A DNA stretch of 64,000 nt from the NCBI RefSeq assembly GCF_000175615.1, contig NZ_ACVO01000015.1, positions 511,396 to 575,395 on the forward strand, in the 5' to 3' direction. Below the pieces are notes generated by a model. That model was given only the letters and a program-made list of their open reading frames with translations, searched no databases and was not told the DNA's origin. Below are positions 1 through 7,404 of the stretch, in pieces. Position 1 is the stretch's first letter. Each line of letters starts with the position of its first letter. A program made the position numbers and the translations under genes. The stretch comes from Rothia mucilaginosa ATCC 25296 (GTDB lineage Bacteria; Actinomycetota; Actinomycetes; Actinomycetales; Micrococcaceae).

Positions 1-52
1 AATTGGTCGGTCCTGTATTGCCGGTCCGTTCTGGGGTGTACCGGCGTGCCCG
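1..52. repeat. 52-bp direct repeat, copy 1
   Basis: These 52 bases recur without mismatch at 879-930. The match stops at base 53, and its left limit is unknown because the window begins here. The pair brackets the phage-derived and bacteriocin-like remnants, so it may be an attachment-site core, the target duplication of a lost element, or a simple duplication. Confidence 0.85.
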
Positions 53-60
53 TGGGTTGG

Positions 61-120
61 GCGTCAAAAGGTTTGGGCTAACGTCAAAAAGTATGGGCTG
101 GCGTCGAAAGGTTTAGATGG
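61..120. repeat. three tandem imperfect 20-bp repeats
   Basis: Three 20-base units (61-80, 81-100, 101-120) share the pattern GCGTCaAAAgGTtTgGgct with a few substitutions. They abut the broken 5' edge of a terminase fragment. Some insertion sequences, such as the IS21 family, carry repeated transposase-binding units at their ends, so this could be the end of a lost insertion sequence. That is inference, as no transposase gene is visible. Confidence 0.7.
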
Positions 121-296
121 ACAGCATCTTCATCCGCACTGACCCTGCCGGGAACATCAAACCCGACAAAGAAAAATCCACCGAGAAAATCGACGGCGTG
201 GTGGCCACTATCATGTGCCTCGACCGCGCGATTAGATGCGGCAGTGGACCCGCCACTGAGAGCGTGTATGACAGAAGAGGCATGTTTTTCATGTAG
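117..296 (+). pseudogene. C-terminal fragment of phage terminase large subunit
   Basis: The open frame encodes 59 residues ending at TAG 294-296. It contains the block KPDKEKSTEKIDGVVATIM followed by a CLDRAIRCG-like stretch, which is the characteristic C-terminus of large terminase subunits (DNA-packaging nuclease/ATPase) of tailed phages. A TAG codon (114-116) stands directly before the ATG, and the frame is lost at the 20-bp tandem repeats, so about 90 percent of the gene is missing. The ATG is probably just an internal methionine. No other phage structural or integrase gene is visible. Identification rests on recall of the family's tail motif and is fairly firm. Confidence 0.8.
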
Positions 297-373
297 TGTC
301 AATTTACGTGGTGCATCTGACGAGGCTCTCTGATAGACTGCTGAGTAGTGATGTAAGATACGTCACTATGTGA

Positions 374-550
374 CGTGGAAATGCAATCACAACCGCAATT
401 TCTGCTTGGAATTGGGGGCTAGCTGCTTCCACGATTGCAAGAGCTTTAGGGCCAGCATTTGTTGGTGGTTTTGGAAAAGCCCTTGGAGGTCCGGCAGTAA
501 TTGCCGCTGCGCTAGCTGTTGCAGCAGTGTCCTGCACTCTCACTCTTTAA
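374..550 (+). pseudogene. bacteriocin-like hydrophobic peptide, apparently broken
   Basis: The frame reads about 58 residues with a Trp-containing N-terminal part (ISAWNWGLAAS) and a Gly/Ala-rich hydrophobic C-terminal part containing GPAFVGGFGKALGG, including GxxxG motifs as in two-peptide class II bacteriocins. There is no ATG, GTG or TTG start inside the open part. An in-frame ATG at 368-370 is followed immediately by TGA (371-373), and the frame continues open further upstream through GTG 308/311. The gene therefore looks inactivated by a nonsense or frameshift change, unless a rare ATT/ATC start is used. TAA lies 15 bases before a strongly ribosome-bound small membrane protein gene, the spacing expected of a bacteriocin-immunity pair. 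Base composition is poorer in GC than neighbours. Family assignment is inference. Confidence 0.45.
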
Positions 551-565
551 CCTGGGAGAGGTCCA

Positions 566-781
566 ATGCGTACGAAGAATATATTTACACTAGGATTTTT
601 TCTCACTATTGTTCCGGTGTTCTGGGTGATTATCTCATTTGCCAGAGACGGGGAGTTCTTTAATCCAGTATCAATTCTAAGTGCAATTTTAGGAGGTCTT
701 TTGGTCACTTTTGCAGCCAGAAGGACGCTTGAGAGTGATTCAAAGTTCCCTAAGGGACCCCCTAAAGGACCTAGTGTGTAA
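566..781 (+). CDS. small two-helix membrane protein, immunity-like
   Basis: The product has 71 residues with two predicted membrane helices (about 7-27 and 35-53) and a charged, proline-rich tail (SKFPKGPPKGPSV). A good ribosome-binding site (GGGAGAGG) lies 7 bases before the ATG. It follows a bacteriocin-like frame by 15 bases, and a strong hairpin terminator follows. Size, topology and position fit a bacteriocin immunity protein, but I recognise no family, so the role is inferred from context only. The gene is clearly more AT-rich than the core genes nearby, which suggests horizontal acquisition. If the upstream peptide is dead, this could be an orphan immunity gene. Confidence 0.6.
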   Translation: MRTKNIFTLGFFLTIVPVFWVIISFARDGEFFNPVSILSAILGGLLVTFAARRTLESDSKFPKGPPKGPSV

Positions 782-830
782 AACATCGCTTAGAAGTTTC
801 TAAGAGGAAGAACCGCGGTAGGTTTCTACC

Positions 831-873
831 ACCCGGCAGGACGCCCCACGGTGTCACCTGCCGGGTATTTTTA
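831..873 (+). terminator. rho-independent terminator
   Basis: A 10-bp perfect stem (831-840 with 857-866, ACCCGGCAGG) is followed by ATTTTTAT. It closes the small bacteriocin/immunity-like unit. Confidence 0.85.
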
Positions 874-878
874 TGCCC

Positions 879-930
879 AATTGGTCGGTCCTGTATTGCC
901 GGTCCGTTCTGGGGTGTACCGGCGTGCCCG
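879..930. repeat. 52-bp direct repeat, copy 2
   Basis: Identical to bases 1-52. It begins 5 bases after the terminator tail and marks the right edge of the remnant zone. Sequence to its right (931-1160) shows no gene and no phage homology that I can recognise. Confidence 0.85.
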
Positions 931-1161
931 AGGGTGCTCAGGTGACCGCATTGTAATGAGAACGTCATCAGAGAAGACGAAAACGCACCCTATGGCGTAG
1001 TATCGAAGGGTAAATATCGTTGTTCGGCGTTGATTGTTCATTCAATCTCACCGGCAACATTCGAGAGCAACCACAGAGCCACAGAATAGCCGGTCATAGG
1101 GATGCCACCGCTACGATGCGGTAGCCACACAGCCGCTATGACGACCACTCAAGGACACACC

Positions 1162-1764
1162 ATGGAAAACCAGATTCCCGCCCCCTCCTTTCCGGAGCAG
1201 AACAACGCAAACTCCCCGCAGCCGGTACCTGCAGGCGTCGCACCCGGCGCTCCCCTCGGCGCAGCACCCGCACCCGCCCTGGGCGTGGCACCCGCTAACG
1301 TGCGCGACCGCGATGACAGCTACCAGCGCATCCCGGACATCTACCGGGTACCGGCTGAGCACCGCCGCCCCTACGGCGAGACCACCGGCGACTTCCGCGG
1401 CCCCGGCTACTTCTACTCCATCGGTGCGTTCGGTGCCTCCCTGGGTGCCCTGGCGCTGACCCTCTACGCGTGGGTTCAGGTCGCGGCACTCCACGCTGAG
1501 GCAAGGACCAGGTCCGGCGATTACAGCTCCTCTGCTTATAGCTCCAATCTGAGCCTGAGCCCCAACATCATGGTGATTGCTCTGCTGCTCGTGGGTCTGA
1601 TCCCGGTAGGCGTGTCTATCTGGCTTGCCATCTACTCGGCGAAGGTGAACGCCGGTCACACCACCAAGTACACCTCGAAGATGACGACCTTCAACATTCT
1701 GGCGTACATCATCTCGGGTCTGAGCTTGCTGGGTCTGCTCGGCACCCTCACGATGCTGTCCTAA
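1162..1764 (+). CDS. proline-rich N-terminus, three-helix membrane protein
   Basis: The protein has 200 residues. Residues 1-60 are Pro/Ala-rich and low in complexity, and three hydrophobic segments follow (about 84-107, 133-156, 176-199). The start at 1162 is preferred because AAGGA lies 6 bases upstream; in-frame ATGs at 1102 and 1138 lack a site. The architecture resembles DUF4190-like small actinobacterial membrane proteins with a disordered cytoplasmic tail, but I cannot assign a family or function. It stands alone, ends in a 21-bp terminator stem, and has ordinary GC-rich codon use unlike the AT-rich genes to its left. Confidence 0.75.
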   Translation: MENQIPAPSFPEQNNANSPQPVPAGVAPGAPLGAAPAPALGVAPANVRDRDDSYQRIPDIYRVPAEHRRPYGETTGDFRGPGYFYSIGAFGASLGALALTLYAWVQVAALHAEARTRSGDYSSSAYSSNLSLSPNIMVIALLLVGLIPVGVSIWLAIYSAKVNAGHTTKYTSKMTTFNILAYIISGLSLLGLLGTLTMLS

Positions 1765-1793
1765 AACAAGCAACGCTTGCTCTCATAGCGATA

Positions 1794-1842
1794 ATAGCGA
1801 GGCGGCGGCTTTCCACTTACCGGAAAGCCGCCGCCTCGCTAT
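1794..1842. terminator. very strong hairpin between convergent genes
   Basis: A perfect 21-bp stem (1794-1814 with 1822-1842) encloses a 7-base loop. It lies between the rightward membrane-protein gene and the leftward hisN-like gene, so it probably works in both directions. Confidence 0.85.
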
Positions 1843-1874
1843 ATTGTCACCGTCACCGGGGAGGGGAGTGCAGG

Positions 1875-2816
1875 CTAGGGTTGGGGCGCGAGCGCCTCCA
1901 GCACCTGCTGCTGAACCGCCGCCGTATTACTTGCCACCAGGGACACCGGGTGCACACCGGCGGCCGAAACACCCGCGTGCTCGGGCAAATCGCCCTCCAG
2001 GGTGGAGGCGACGCCGCCAGCCTCGCGAATCAGCGGCAATAGCGCCGCCACCTCGTAGAAAGACAGGGATGCATCCACGACGGTGTCCACGGCACCCTCA
2101 GCGAGCATACACGCCGCCCAGAACGAACCGTACGCACGGGAACAACCCACGCAGCCCAGAAGCTGTACAAGCTCGCCAGAGCGGTCCACAGCGCCTTCAG
2201 AGGCAGCCTTCCAGGAGGAGAGGTCGGTGTACGCGGCAGACAGCTGATCCAACTGAATCAGCGAAGACACCTCAAGACGAGTAGCCTGCGCCAAAGACTT
2301 ACCCGTGTACGCGCCCGAACCGCGAGCAGCCCACCAGCGGCGACCCAGCGCGGGTGCAGACACCACACCCACCACCGGCTCACCCTGATCCAGCAAAGCA
2401 ATCAGAGTCGCCCACACCGGTACGCCGCGGCGAAAATTATCCTGCTCAGCAATCGGTGCAATCACCCACTGGCGCGCCGCCTGACCGTTATAGCCGGCAT
2501 GCGCACCGGCAATACCGTCACGAGTACGCACACGCGACAGCTGCGCGCGCAGAAGCTCCTCAACCTCCTGAGCCACACCCGAGGCGTAATCGGCAGGCTC
2601 CTGCACCGGCGCCTGCTGCTCCGCGGGCTGCTGAGTAGCCTGCTGCCACGGCGCCAACGGTGCCGCAGCGGGGGCAGCCTCTGCGGGCTCTACCACCTCG
2701 GATGCGGGGGAGAAGACCGGGCGGTCACGAAAACGCATGGCGCTCACACGATCGACGCTATCGGCAAGAATATGCGCAAGACGCAAATCGTCGGTGTACT
2801 GCTGGGGACGGCTCAT
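1875..2816 (-). CDS. hisN: histidinol-phosphatase (HisN) family pseudoenzyme
   Basis: This 313-residue protein belongs to the inositol-monophosphatase/HisN family, as shown by RGVPVWATLIALL (130-142), GVVSAPALGRRWWAARGSGAY (150-170) and the EAGG block (265-268). Its Mg-binding residues are gone. The family motif DPIDGTKNF is APIAEQDNF here (120-128), the GEEHG-type motif is GAHAG (104-108), the acidic TDAD-type segment is replaced by an Ala/Pro/Gln-rich insert (about 40-75), and the late Asp of the LYD-type motif is Glu255. The frame is intact and the fold core conserved, so it is a likely pseudoenzyme rather than a decayed gene. ATG 2816 is chosen for GAAGAG 7 bases upstream. It follows aroA and rsgA, the usual place of hisN in Micrococcaceae. 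Whether it still acts in histidine synthesis is doubtful. Confidence 0.85.
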   Translation of the reverse strand: MSRPQQYTDDLRLAHILADSVDRVSAMRFRDRPVFSPASEVVEPAEAAPAAAPLAPWQQATQQPAEQQAPVQEPADYASGVAQEVEELLRAQLSRVRTRDGIAGAHAGYNGQAARQWVIAPIAEQDNFRRGVPVWATLIALLDQGEPVVGVVSAPALGRRWWAARGSGAYTGKSLAQATRLEVSSLIQLDQLSAAYTDLSSWKAASEGAVDRSGELVQLLGCVGCSRAYGSFWAACMLAEGAVDTVVDASLSFYEVAALLPLIREAGGVASTLEGDLPEHAGVSAAGVHPVSLVASNTAAVQQQVLEALAPQP

Positions 2817-2896
2817 AGTAATGCTCTTCTTCAGTATCGGTGATGTAGTCAGCAAAAATGTGTGTGTAATGCTGTGTGCAGTGCAGGGGAGAGAAC

Positions 2897-4024
2897 CTAG
2901 ACGAGAGCGCCCAGTTCCTTCTCCGAATCGCCCTCTTCAGGAGTCAAAAGCAGTAGCTTACGCAAGGAGTCCAGGCGGTCGGGACCGCTCTCACCGGCGT
3001 GACCGGCGGCAACGTACGCCTCCAGACCGCACTCGGGAGCCTGCGCCGCGTGAGTACACGCCTTCGGGCAATCTGCCGCACCCGGTGCCAGGTCCACGAA
3101 CGCCTCCACGACGGTCTCCGGCGGCACATGCGCCAGACCGAAAGAACGAATACCCGGAGTATCAATAATCCAGGTGCCCGGCTCCATCGGATCGCCATTC
3201 GCATTCACCGGACGCAACGCCAACGCCGACGAGGAAGTGTGACGGCCACGGCCCGTCACCGCGTTCACATGACCGGTCGCACGCTCGGAGCCGGTCAGCG
3301 CATTCACCAGGGTCGACTTACCCACACCCGAATGACCCAGAAGCACCGACACCTGACCCAACAGCTCCTGCAGAAGCTCCTGAACCGGTGCCGACTCCAA
3401 ACCGGCAGCGCCCTCCTGACTCGGCGCCAAACCATCCGAAGACGAAGACAGCACAATCTTCAAACCGCTCGCCGCATAGTAATCCAGCAGGTTCTGCGGG
3501 TACCGCACATCGGTCTTCGTAATGCACAGGATCGGCTCAATCCCGGCGTCAAACGCCGCCACCACGGCACGGTCAATGAAGCCGGTGCGCGGCTCCGGGT
3601 TCGCTGCAGCAACCACAATCACCAGCTGCTGAGCATTCGCCACGACCACGCGCTCCGACGGGTCGGTGTCATCGGCACTACGGCGCAGAATCGAGGTGCG
3701 CTCACCCAGACGCACAATGCGCGCCAGGGTATCCTTCGCACCGGAGGTGTCACCCACCAGGTCCACAAAGTCGCCGGTCACAATCGCGGTGCGGCGCAGC
3801 TCCTTAGCGCGCGCCGCAATGAGGGTACGCTCCTTCTCGGTACCCTCATCCACGACGACCGACCAGCGGCCACGGTCCACCGTAATGACCCTGCCACGAA
3901 TCGCTTCTTTGAAGGTCGGGCGGTCCTTCGTGCGGGGGCGGGAGCCCTTCTTGTTCGGGCGCACGCGCACATCCGACTCATCCCATTCGGAGAAATCGCG
4001 CACGTTCATGCGGGAAGAACCCAT
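2897..4024 (-). CDS. rsgA: ribosome small-subunit-dependent GTPase A
   Basis: RsgA is a circularly permuted GTPase that checks late 30S ribosome maturation. The 375-residue protein has a basic N-terminus, an OB-fold (about 40-110), then the GTPase motifs in permuted order: G4 ITKTD (168-172), G1 GHSGVGKST (230-238), G3 DTPG (288-291). A C-terminal zinc knuckle has Cys319, Cys323, His325 and Cys332. The ATG directly follows the aroA stop codon with no gap, and AGGAGG lies 8 bases upstream within aroA. Co-transcription with aroA and the hisN-like gene is likely. Identification is firm. Confidence 0.95.
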   Translation of the reverse strand: MGSSRMNVRDFSEWDESDVRVRPNKKGSRPRTKDRPTFKEAIRGRVITVDRGRWSVVVDEGTEKERTLIAARAKELRRTAIVTGDFVDLVGDTSGAKDTLARIVRLGERTSILRRSADDTDPSERVVVANAQQLVIVVAAANPEPRTGFIDRAVVAAFDAGIEPILCITKTDVRYPQNLLDYYAASGLKIVLSSSSDGLAPSQEGAAGLESAPVQELLQELLGQVSVLLGHSGVGKSTLVNALTGSERATGHVNAVTGRGRHTSSSALALRPVNANGDPMEPGTWIIDTPGIRSFGLAHVPPETVVEAFVDLAPGAADCPKACTHAAQAPECGLEAYVAAGHAGESGPDRLDSLRKLLLLTPEEGDSEKELGALV

Positions 4025-5536
4025 TTAGAAGACCTCCTGGTCGGCGGTAACGTCAGAGGTGGAAGCGCCGGTCTGCCATTGCGCCAGCATGTCCTCCCAC
4101 ATTGCGGTAAATTCGGGCATGGTCTTAGCCACGGTGGCTACGTTCTGCACCACCACATTGGGGCGGCGCAGACCAATAATCGCCGCGAAGGTTGCCATGC
4201 GGTGATCGTCGTAGGTGTGCGCCAGAACCGGCGCAGCCTCAGCGGTAGCGGGGATGGGCGCCTCAATCACCAGCGAATCGGCGGTGTCGTGGGCGGCACC
4301 TCCCAGGCGGTTAATCTCAGCGGCGAGCGCTGCGAGGCGGTCCGTCTCATGACCGCGCAGATGCGCAATACCGGTCAGCTCAACGCGGCCCTTCACAAAA
4401 GCGCAGGCAGCCGCCATGGTCGGCGCCAGCTCGCCACCGGCAGACAGGTCAAAGGAGAAGTCACCCTCGGGAAGCTGCGCCGGACCGGTCACAGTCAGAC
4501 GGCCCTCAGCGTAGCGAACCTGCGCACCCAGCGCGGGCAGAAGCTCACGCCACATATCGCCCACCTGGGTCGTACCCGCCGAAGAATCAGCCGCGGGTGC
4601 CGGCCAGTGAGGAATAGTCACCGACTCGCCGGTAACCACGGCGGCGGCAAGGAACGGACCGGCATTCGAAAGGTCCGGCTCAATGGTCATCTCAAAGCCG
4701 GGGAAAGAACCGGGGTGAACCGTCCAACGGTACTCGCCGCTCTCTGCTTCGTTGCCTTGGCTCGGGTAGTGCTCCTGCACTCGAATACCCATCTGGCGCA
4801 GCGCCTCAACGGTCATCTGAATGTGCGGGATGGACGGCACCGAAGAGCCCTCGTGCACCAGCACCATGCCCTGCGGCAGGCGAGGCGCCATCAGCAACAG
4901 CGCCGAAACGAACTGGGACGACGTCGAAGCATCAATACGAACCACGGGCGCCTCAGAAACACCCTCTGCGCTCGCCAGACCGGGGGAGCGCAGCACGAAG
5001 GGCAGAGCGTTCTCGCCCTGCTCACAATCCACCTGCACACCCAGCTGACGCAGACCCTCCAGAACCGGACCCATCGGACGCTGACGGGCATGCGGGTCAC
5101 CGTCAAAAGCGAACTCACCCGGCAGTAGCGCCGCCAGAGCGGGCACAAAACGCATCACGGTACCGGCAAGACCGCACTCAATCGATACGGTGCGCGACTG
5201 AGCGGAATCGGACTGCGCCTGAGCGGAATGCGCTTCCACAAAGTTGAGGGGAGTAACTTTTACATCCGGACCGAACGGCGAATCGGTCGGCACCAGCTCA
5301 ATACCCGCACCCAGCTGACGCAGTGCCTCAATCATGAGCGCCGAATCGCGCGAATGCAACGGCGCACGCAAATACGAGGGGGAATCAGCCAGAGCAGCAA
5401 GCAACAGATAACGGTTCGTGAGCGACTTAGAACCCGGAATATGCACCAGCGCGTTCTTGCCAGCGGCTTCGCTGGAGGCGGGTGCCAGGGGAGCGGGCCA
5501 ATCACCGGGGGAAAGCTGCACTGCTGCGTCGCTCAT
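4025..5536 (-). CDS. aroA: 3-phosphoshikimate 1-carboxyvinyltransferase (EPSP synthase)
   Basis: AroA joins phosphoenolpyruvate to shikimate 3-phosphate in the cytoplasmic shikimate pathway toward aromatic amino acids. The 503-residue protein shows the N-terminal PGSKSLTNR motif (34-42), the LAGTVMRF block corresponding to the conserved inhibitor-site loop, and late motifs DDHRMA and KTMPEF. Length is slightly above the usual 430-460, mainly from a 25-residue N-terminal extension and small inserts. The ATG has GAGGA nearby. It is first gene of the aroA-rsgA-hisN run on the minus strand. Identification is firm. Confidence 0.95.
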   Translation of the reverse strand: MSDAAVQLSPGDWPAPLAPASSEAAGKNALVHIPGSKSLTNRYLLLAALADSPSYLRAPLHSRDSALMIEALRQLGAGIELVPTDSPFGPDVKVTPLNFVEAHSAQAQSDSAQSRTVSIECGLAGTVMRFVPALAALLPGEFAFDGDPHARQRPMGPVLEGLRQLGVQVDCEQGENALPFVLRSPGLASAEGVSEAPVVRIDASTSSQFVSALLLMAPRLPQGMVLVHEGSSVPSIPHIQMTVEALRQMGIRVQEHYPSQGNEAESGEYRWTVHPGSFPGFEMTIEPDLSNAGPFLAAAVVTGESVTIPHWPAPAADSSAGTTQVGDMWRELLPALGAQVRYAEGRLTVTGPAQLPEGDFSFDLSAGGELAPTMAAACAFVKGRVELTGIAHLRGHETDRLAALAAEINRLGGAAHDTADSLVIEAPIPATAEAAPVLAHTYDDHRMATFAAIIGLRRPNVVVQNVATVAKTMPEFTAMWEDMLAQWQTGASTSDVTADQEVF

Positions 5537-5714
5537 ACATCCTCTTCTGGTTCAAATCATGGGGAGGGCGCAGACTCAGAGACGCTGCGCCGGTTGACGT
5601 CTACCCCTATTCTACCGGTTGAGGGTTTGCGAGCCGCTGAGGGCTCCAGGGATGAGATAGGCAGCGTGAACCATGCAACACGAACCAGACAGCGCGAACC
5701 AATCAATACGCGTA

Positions 5715-5746
5715 AAGGCGGTGCACCGTTATTGGTGCACCGCCTT
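5715..5746 (-). terminator. hairpin after the sigR-rsrA genes
   Basis: A perfect 13-bp stem (5715-5727 with 5734-5746, AAGGCGGTGCACC) with a 6-base loop lies downstream of the rsrA stop. The U-tract on the minus strand is short (TTTA), so termination strength is uncertain. Confidence 0.6.
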
Positions 5747-5797
5747 CACTCATCATCAGATGTCTATACCCCCAGCGGGGCAACAGCTTGAGGCAGC

Positions 5798-6112
5798 TTA
5801 GAGGTTAGCCTCGGCGCAGAACTTCTGCACATCCTGCAGCAGACGCGCCTTCAGCTGCTCGGGCGCCTGCTGAGCGCACGAAGAACGCATCTTCTCACGA
5901 ATCATCAGCTCAAAGTCTTTCACATCCGCGCAGTCGGGGCAGGCATCCAGATGCGCCTGAACCGTGCGCAGCTGCTCGGGGCTCAGCTCCCTATCGAGGA
6001 ATTCGTAGAGGCGCTTGAGGGACGACGAGCAGGGCTGGCCGCCGCAATCCTCTAGCGGCTCAGAAGCCGCGGAGGCTTCGGGGACAGAAGAATTCTTGTC
6101 TGTGGTTGACAT
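5798..6112 (-). CDS. rsrA: zinc-binding anti-sigma factor, RsrA type
   Basis: RsrA-type proteins hold the cognate sigma factor inactive until oxidation of zinc-ligand cysteines releases it. The 104-residue product has Cys28, His54, Cys58 and Cys61 (HLDACPDC), with Cys28 26 residues before His54 as in RsrA, plus a later Cys79. The block LYEFLDRELSPEQ is typical of the family. The start at 6112 has AGGA 6 bases upstream; a longer frame from 6127 lacks a site. It lies 89 bases downstream of the sigma factor gene on the same strand, the standard arrangement. Confidence in family is high, and redox sensing follows from the family. Confidence 0.9.
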   Translation of the reverse strand: MSTTDKNSSVPEASAASEPLEDCGGQPCSSSLKRLYEFLDRELSPEQLRTVQAHLDACPDCADVKDFELMIREKMRSSCAQQAPEQLKARLLQDVQKFCAEANL

Positions 6113-6201
6113 CGGGGTTCCTTTCACACGGAAGGTATAAAGCGTTAGGGGAGTCTAGCCTCAACCGCATGGGGGGCTAGCTCACGTGTAGAAGAGCGAA
6201 T

Positions 6202-6942
6202 CTAAGAATCCGCAGGCGCCTCGGAGCTAGAGCCCGCCGGCGGGGACTTTACGCCCTTGGCCGCCTTAGTGCCCTTGGTAGCCTTTGCCGGCTGCCCCTT
6301 AGCGCTCGCCTTCGCTGCGGCTTTTGCCTCAGCCTTCGCTTCTACCTTTGCGATGGTCGATGGGCGCAGACCGTTCTCACGCGCATAATCGAGCAGCTTC
6401 TCACGCAGAATACGGCGGCCACGATGTAGGCGAGACATCACCGTGCCCAGAGGGATATCCAGAATCTCCGCAATATCCTTGTACGCGAACCCCTCCACAT
6501 CGGAGTAGTACACCACCATGCGGAAATCCTCAGAGAGCTCGTTCAGAGCCTCACGAACCTCCGTATTCGGCAGGGCGCTCAGCGCCTCCGCCTCGGCAGA
6601 ACGCAGACCCACCGCATCATGCTCACCGGCCTGAGCCAGCTGCCAATCCTCCACCGTCTCACCCTGAGACTGCTGCGGCTCACGCTGACGCTTACGGTAC
6701 AAATTGATGTACGTATTCGTCAGGATGCGGTACAGCCACGCCTTCAGGTTCGTACCCTCGGTGAACTGGTGGTACGAGGCAAAAGCCTTCATGTAGGTTT
6801 CCTGCACCAAGTCTTCAGCATCGGCAGAGTTGCGGCTCATCCGCAGGGCGGCAGCGTAGAGCTGATCCACATACTGCATAGCGTCCGCGGTAAAGCGTTC
6901 GCGTAGCTCGCGGGTATCCGCCGCGGTGTTGGTTTCAGCCAT
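6202..6942 (-). CDS. sigR: ECF sigma factor, SigR/SigH family
   Basis: This 246-residue ECF sigma factor directs transcription of thiol-oxidative stress genes in actinobacteria (family knowledge). Region 2 spans about 22-95 ([21 protein letters not shown]). Region 4 spans about 130-190 ([18 protein letters not shown] and [12 protein letters not shown]). A Lys/Ala-rich C-terminal tail (about 200-246, [16 protein letters not shown]) is unusual for the family and may bind nucleic acid or be a simple-repeat expansion. GGAG is 5 bases before the ATG. A SigR-type promoter lies upstream, implying autoregulation, and rsrA lies downstream. Confidence 0.92.
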   Translation of the reverse strand: MAETNTAADTRELRERFTADAMQYVDQLYAAALRMSRNSADAEDLVQETYMKAFASYHQFTEGTNLKAWLYRILTNTYINLYRKRQREPQQSQGETVEDWQLAQAGEHDAVGLRSAEAEALSALPNTEVREALNELSEDFRMVVYYSDVEGFAYKDIAEILDIPLGTVMSRLHRGRRILREKLLDYARENGLRPSTIAKVEAKAEAKAAAKASAKGQPAKATKGTKAAKGVKSPPAGSSSEAPADS

Positions 6943-6982
6943 GTTTCTCCTCTACAGGAACGCGCCAGGCGTTCACTTCCAT

Positions 6983-7007
6983 AACGTAGAATTCTTCTCT
7001 TTATTCC
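6983..7007 (-). promoter_or_regulatory. candidate SigR-type promoter of sigR
   Basis: On the minus strand GGAAT (7007-7003) and CGTT (6986-6983) are separated by exactly 16 bases, matching the GGAAY-N16-CGTT (GGAA-N18-GTT) pattern of SigR/SigH promoters. It ends about 40 bases before the sigR start codon. The pattern supports positive autoregulation of sigR. Confidence 0.7.
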
Positions 7008-7039
7008 GCAGAATGCGCACAAACATCTGCGGGTAAAGC

Positions 7040-7080
7040 AAAACCCCGGGTCCGAATAATATCCGAAACGCCGGGGTTTT
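7040..7080. terminator. hairpin between bL37 gene and sigR
   Basis: A perfect 10-bp stem (AAAACCCCGG 7040-7049 with CCGGGGTTTT 7071-7080) has a 21-base loop. On the minus strand it lies just beyond the bL37 stop codon and ends in TTTT, so it terminates that small transcript and separates it from sigR. Confidence 0.75.
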
Positions 7081-7099
7081 AAAGTGTATGCAAGATACC

Positions 7100-7174
7100 T
7101 TATGCGTTGGGGCGCTTACCGTGGTTTGCGCCGCCCTTACGACGGTCCTTGCGCTTACGACCGCGCTTGCTCAT
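7100..7174 (-). CDS. ribosomal protein bL37, 24 residues
   Basis: The tiny gene reads MSKRGRKRKDRRKGGANHGK then RPNA. It matches the 24-residue, very basic, actinobacterium-specific large-subunit protein bL37 (mycobacterial versions run from a similar KRGRKKRDR start to NHGKRPNA). AAGGAGG lies 5 bases before the ATG, and a hairpin terminator follows the stop. It is too short for most gene callers. It lies directly upstream of sigR on the same strand, but a terminator separates them. Identification is from the near-invariant sequence and is confident. Confidence 0.88.
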   Translation of the reverse strand: MSKRGRKRKDRRKGGANHGKRPNA

Positions 7175-7404
7175 CAGAGCCTCCTTATAGTGTTCATGGA
7201 TGCACGCCCCACCTTCGCGGTGCGCGCTCCCTATTACCTGCCCTAGCAGAGGCGGTCACCGAAAACCGGTGCTCCACGCTATAAGGGCAACGCCGTCTAT
7301 TTTTTCATAGAAACGGCATGATTGCATCTTGGAACCGGGATATGAGCTAAAAAACACGAACTTTCTTCGCATCAGCTCACAACCCCAGCGGGGAGAGCGG
7401 GCTC

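Noticed and set aside
370..663. 97-codon frame across the bacteriocin-like and immunity-like genes
   Set aside because: Cys/Trp/Arg-rich product, frame-shifted relative to the better-supported 566-781 gene with its strong ribosome site.
2999..5128. 709-codon open frame opposite rsgA and aroA
   Set aside because: Arg/His/Thr-rich shadow frame crossing two well-supported genes.
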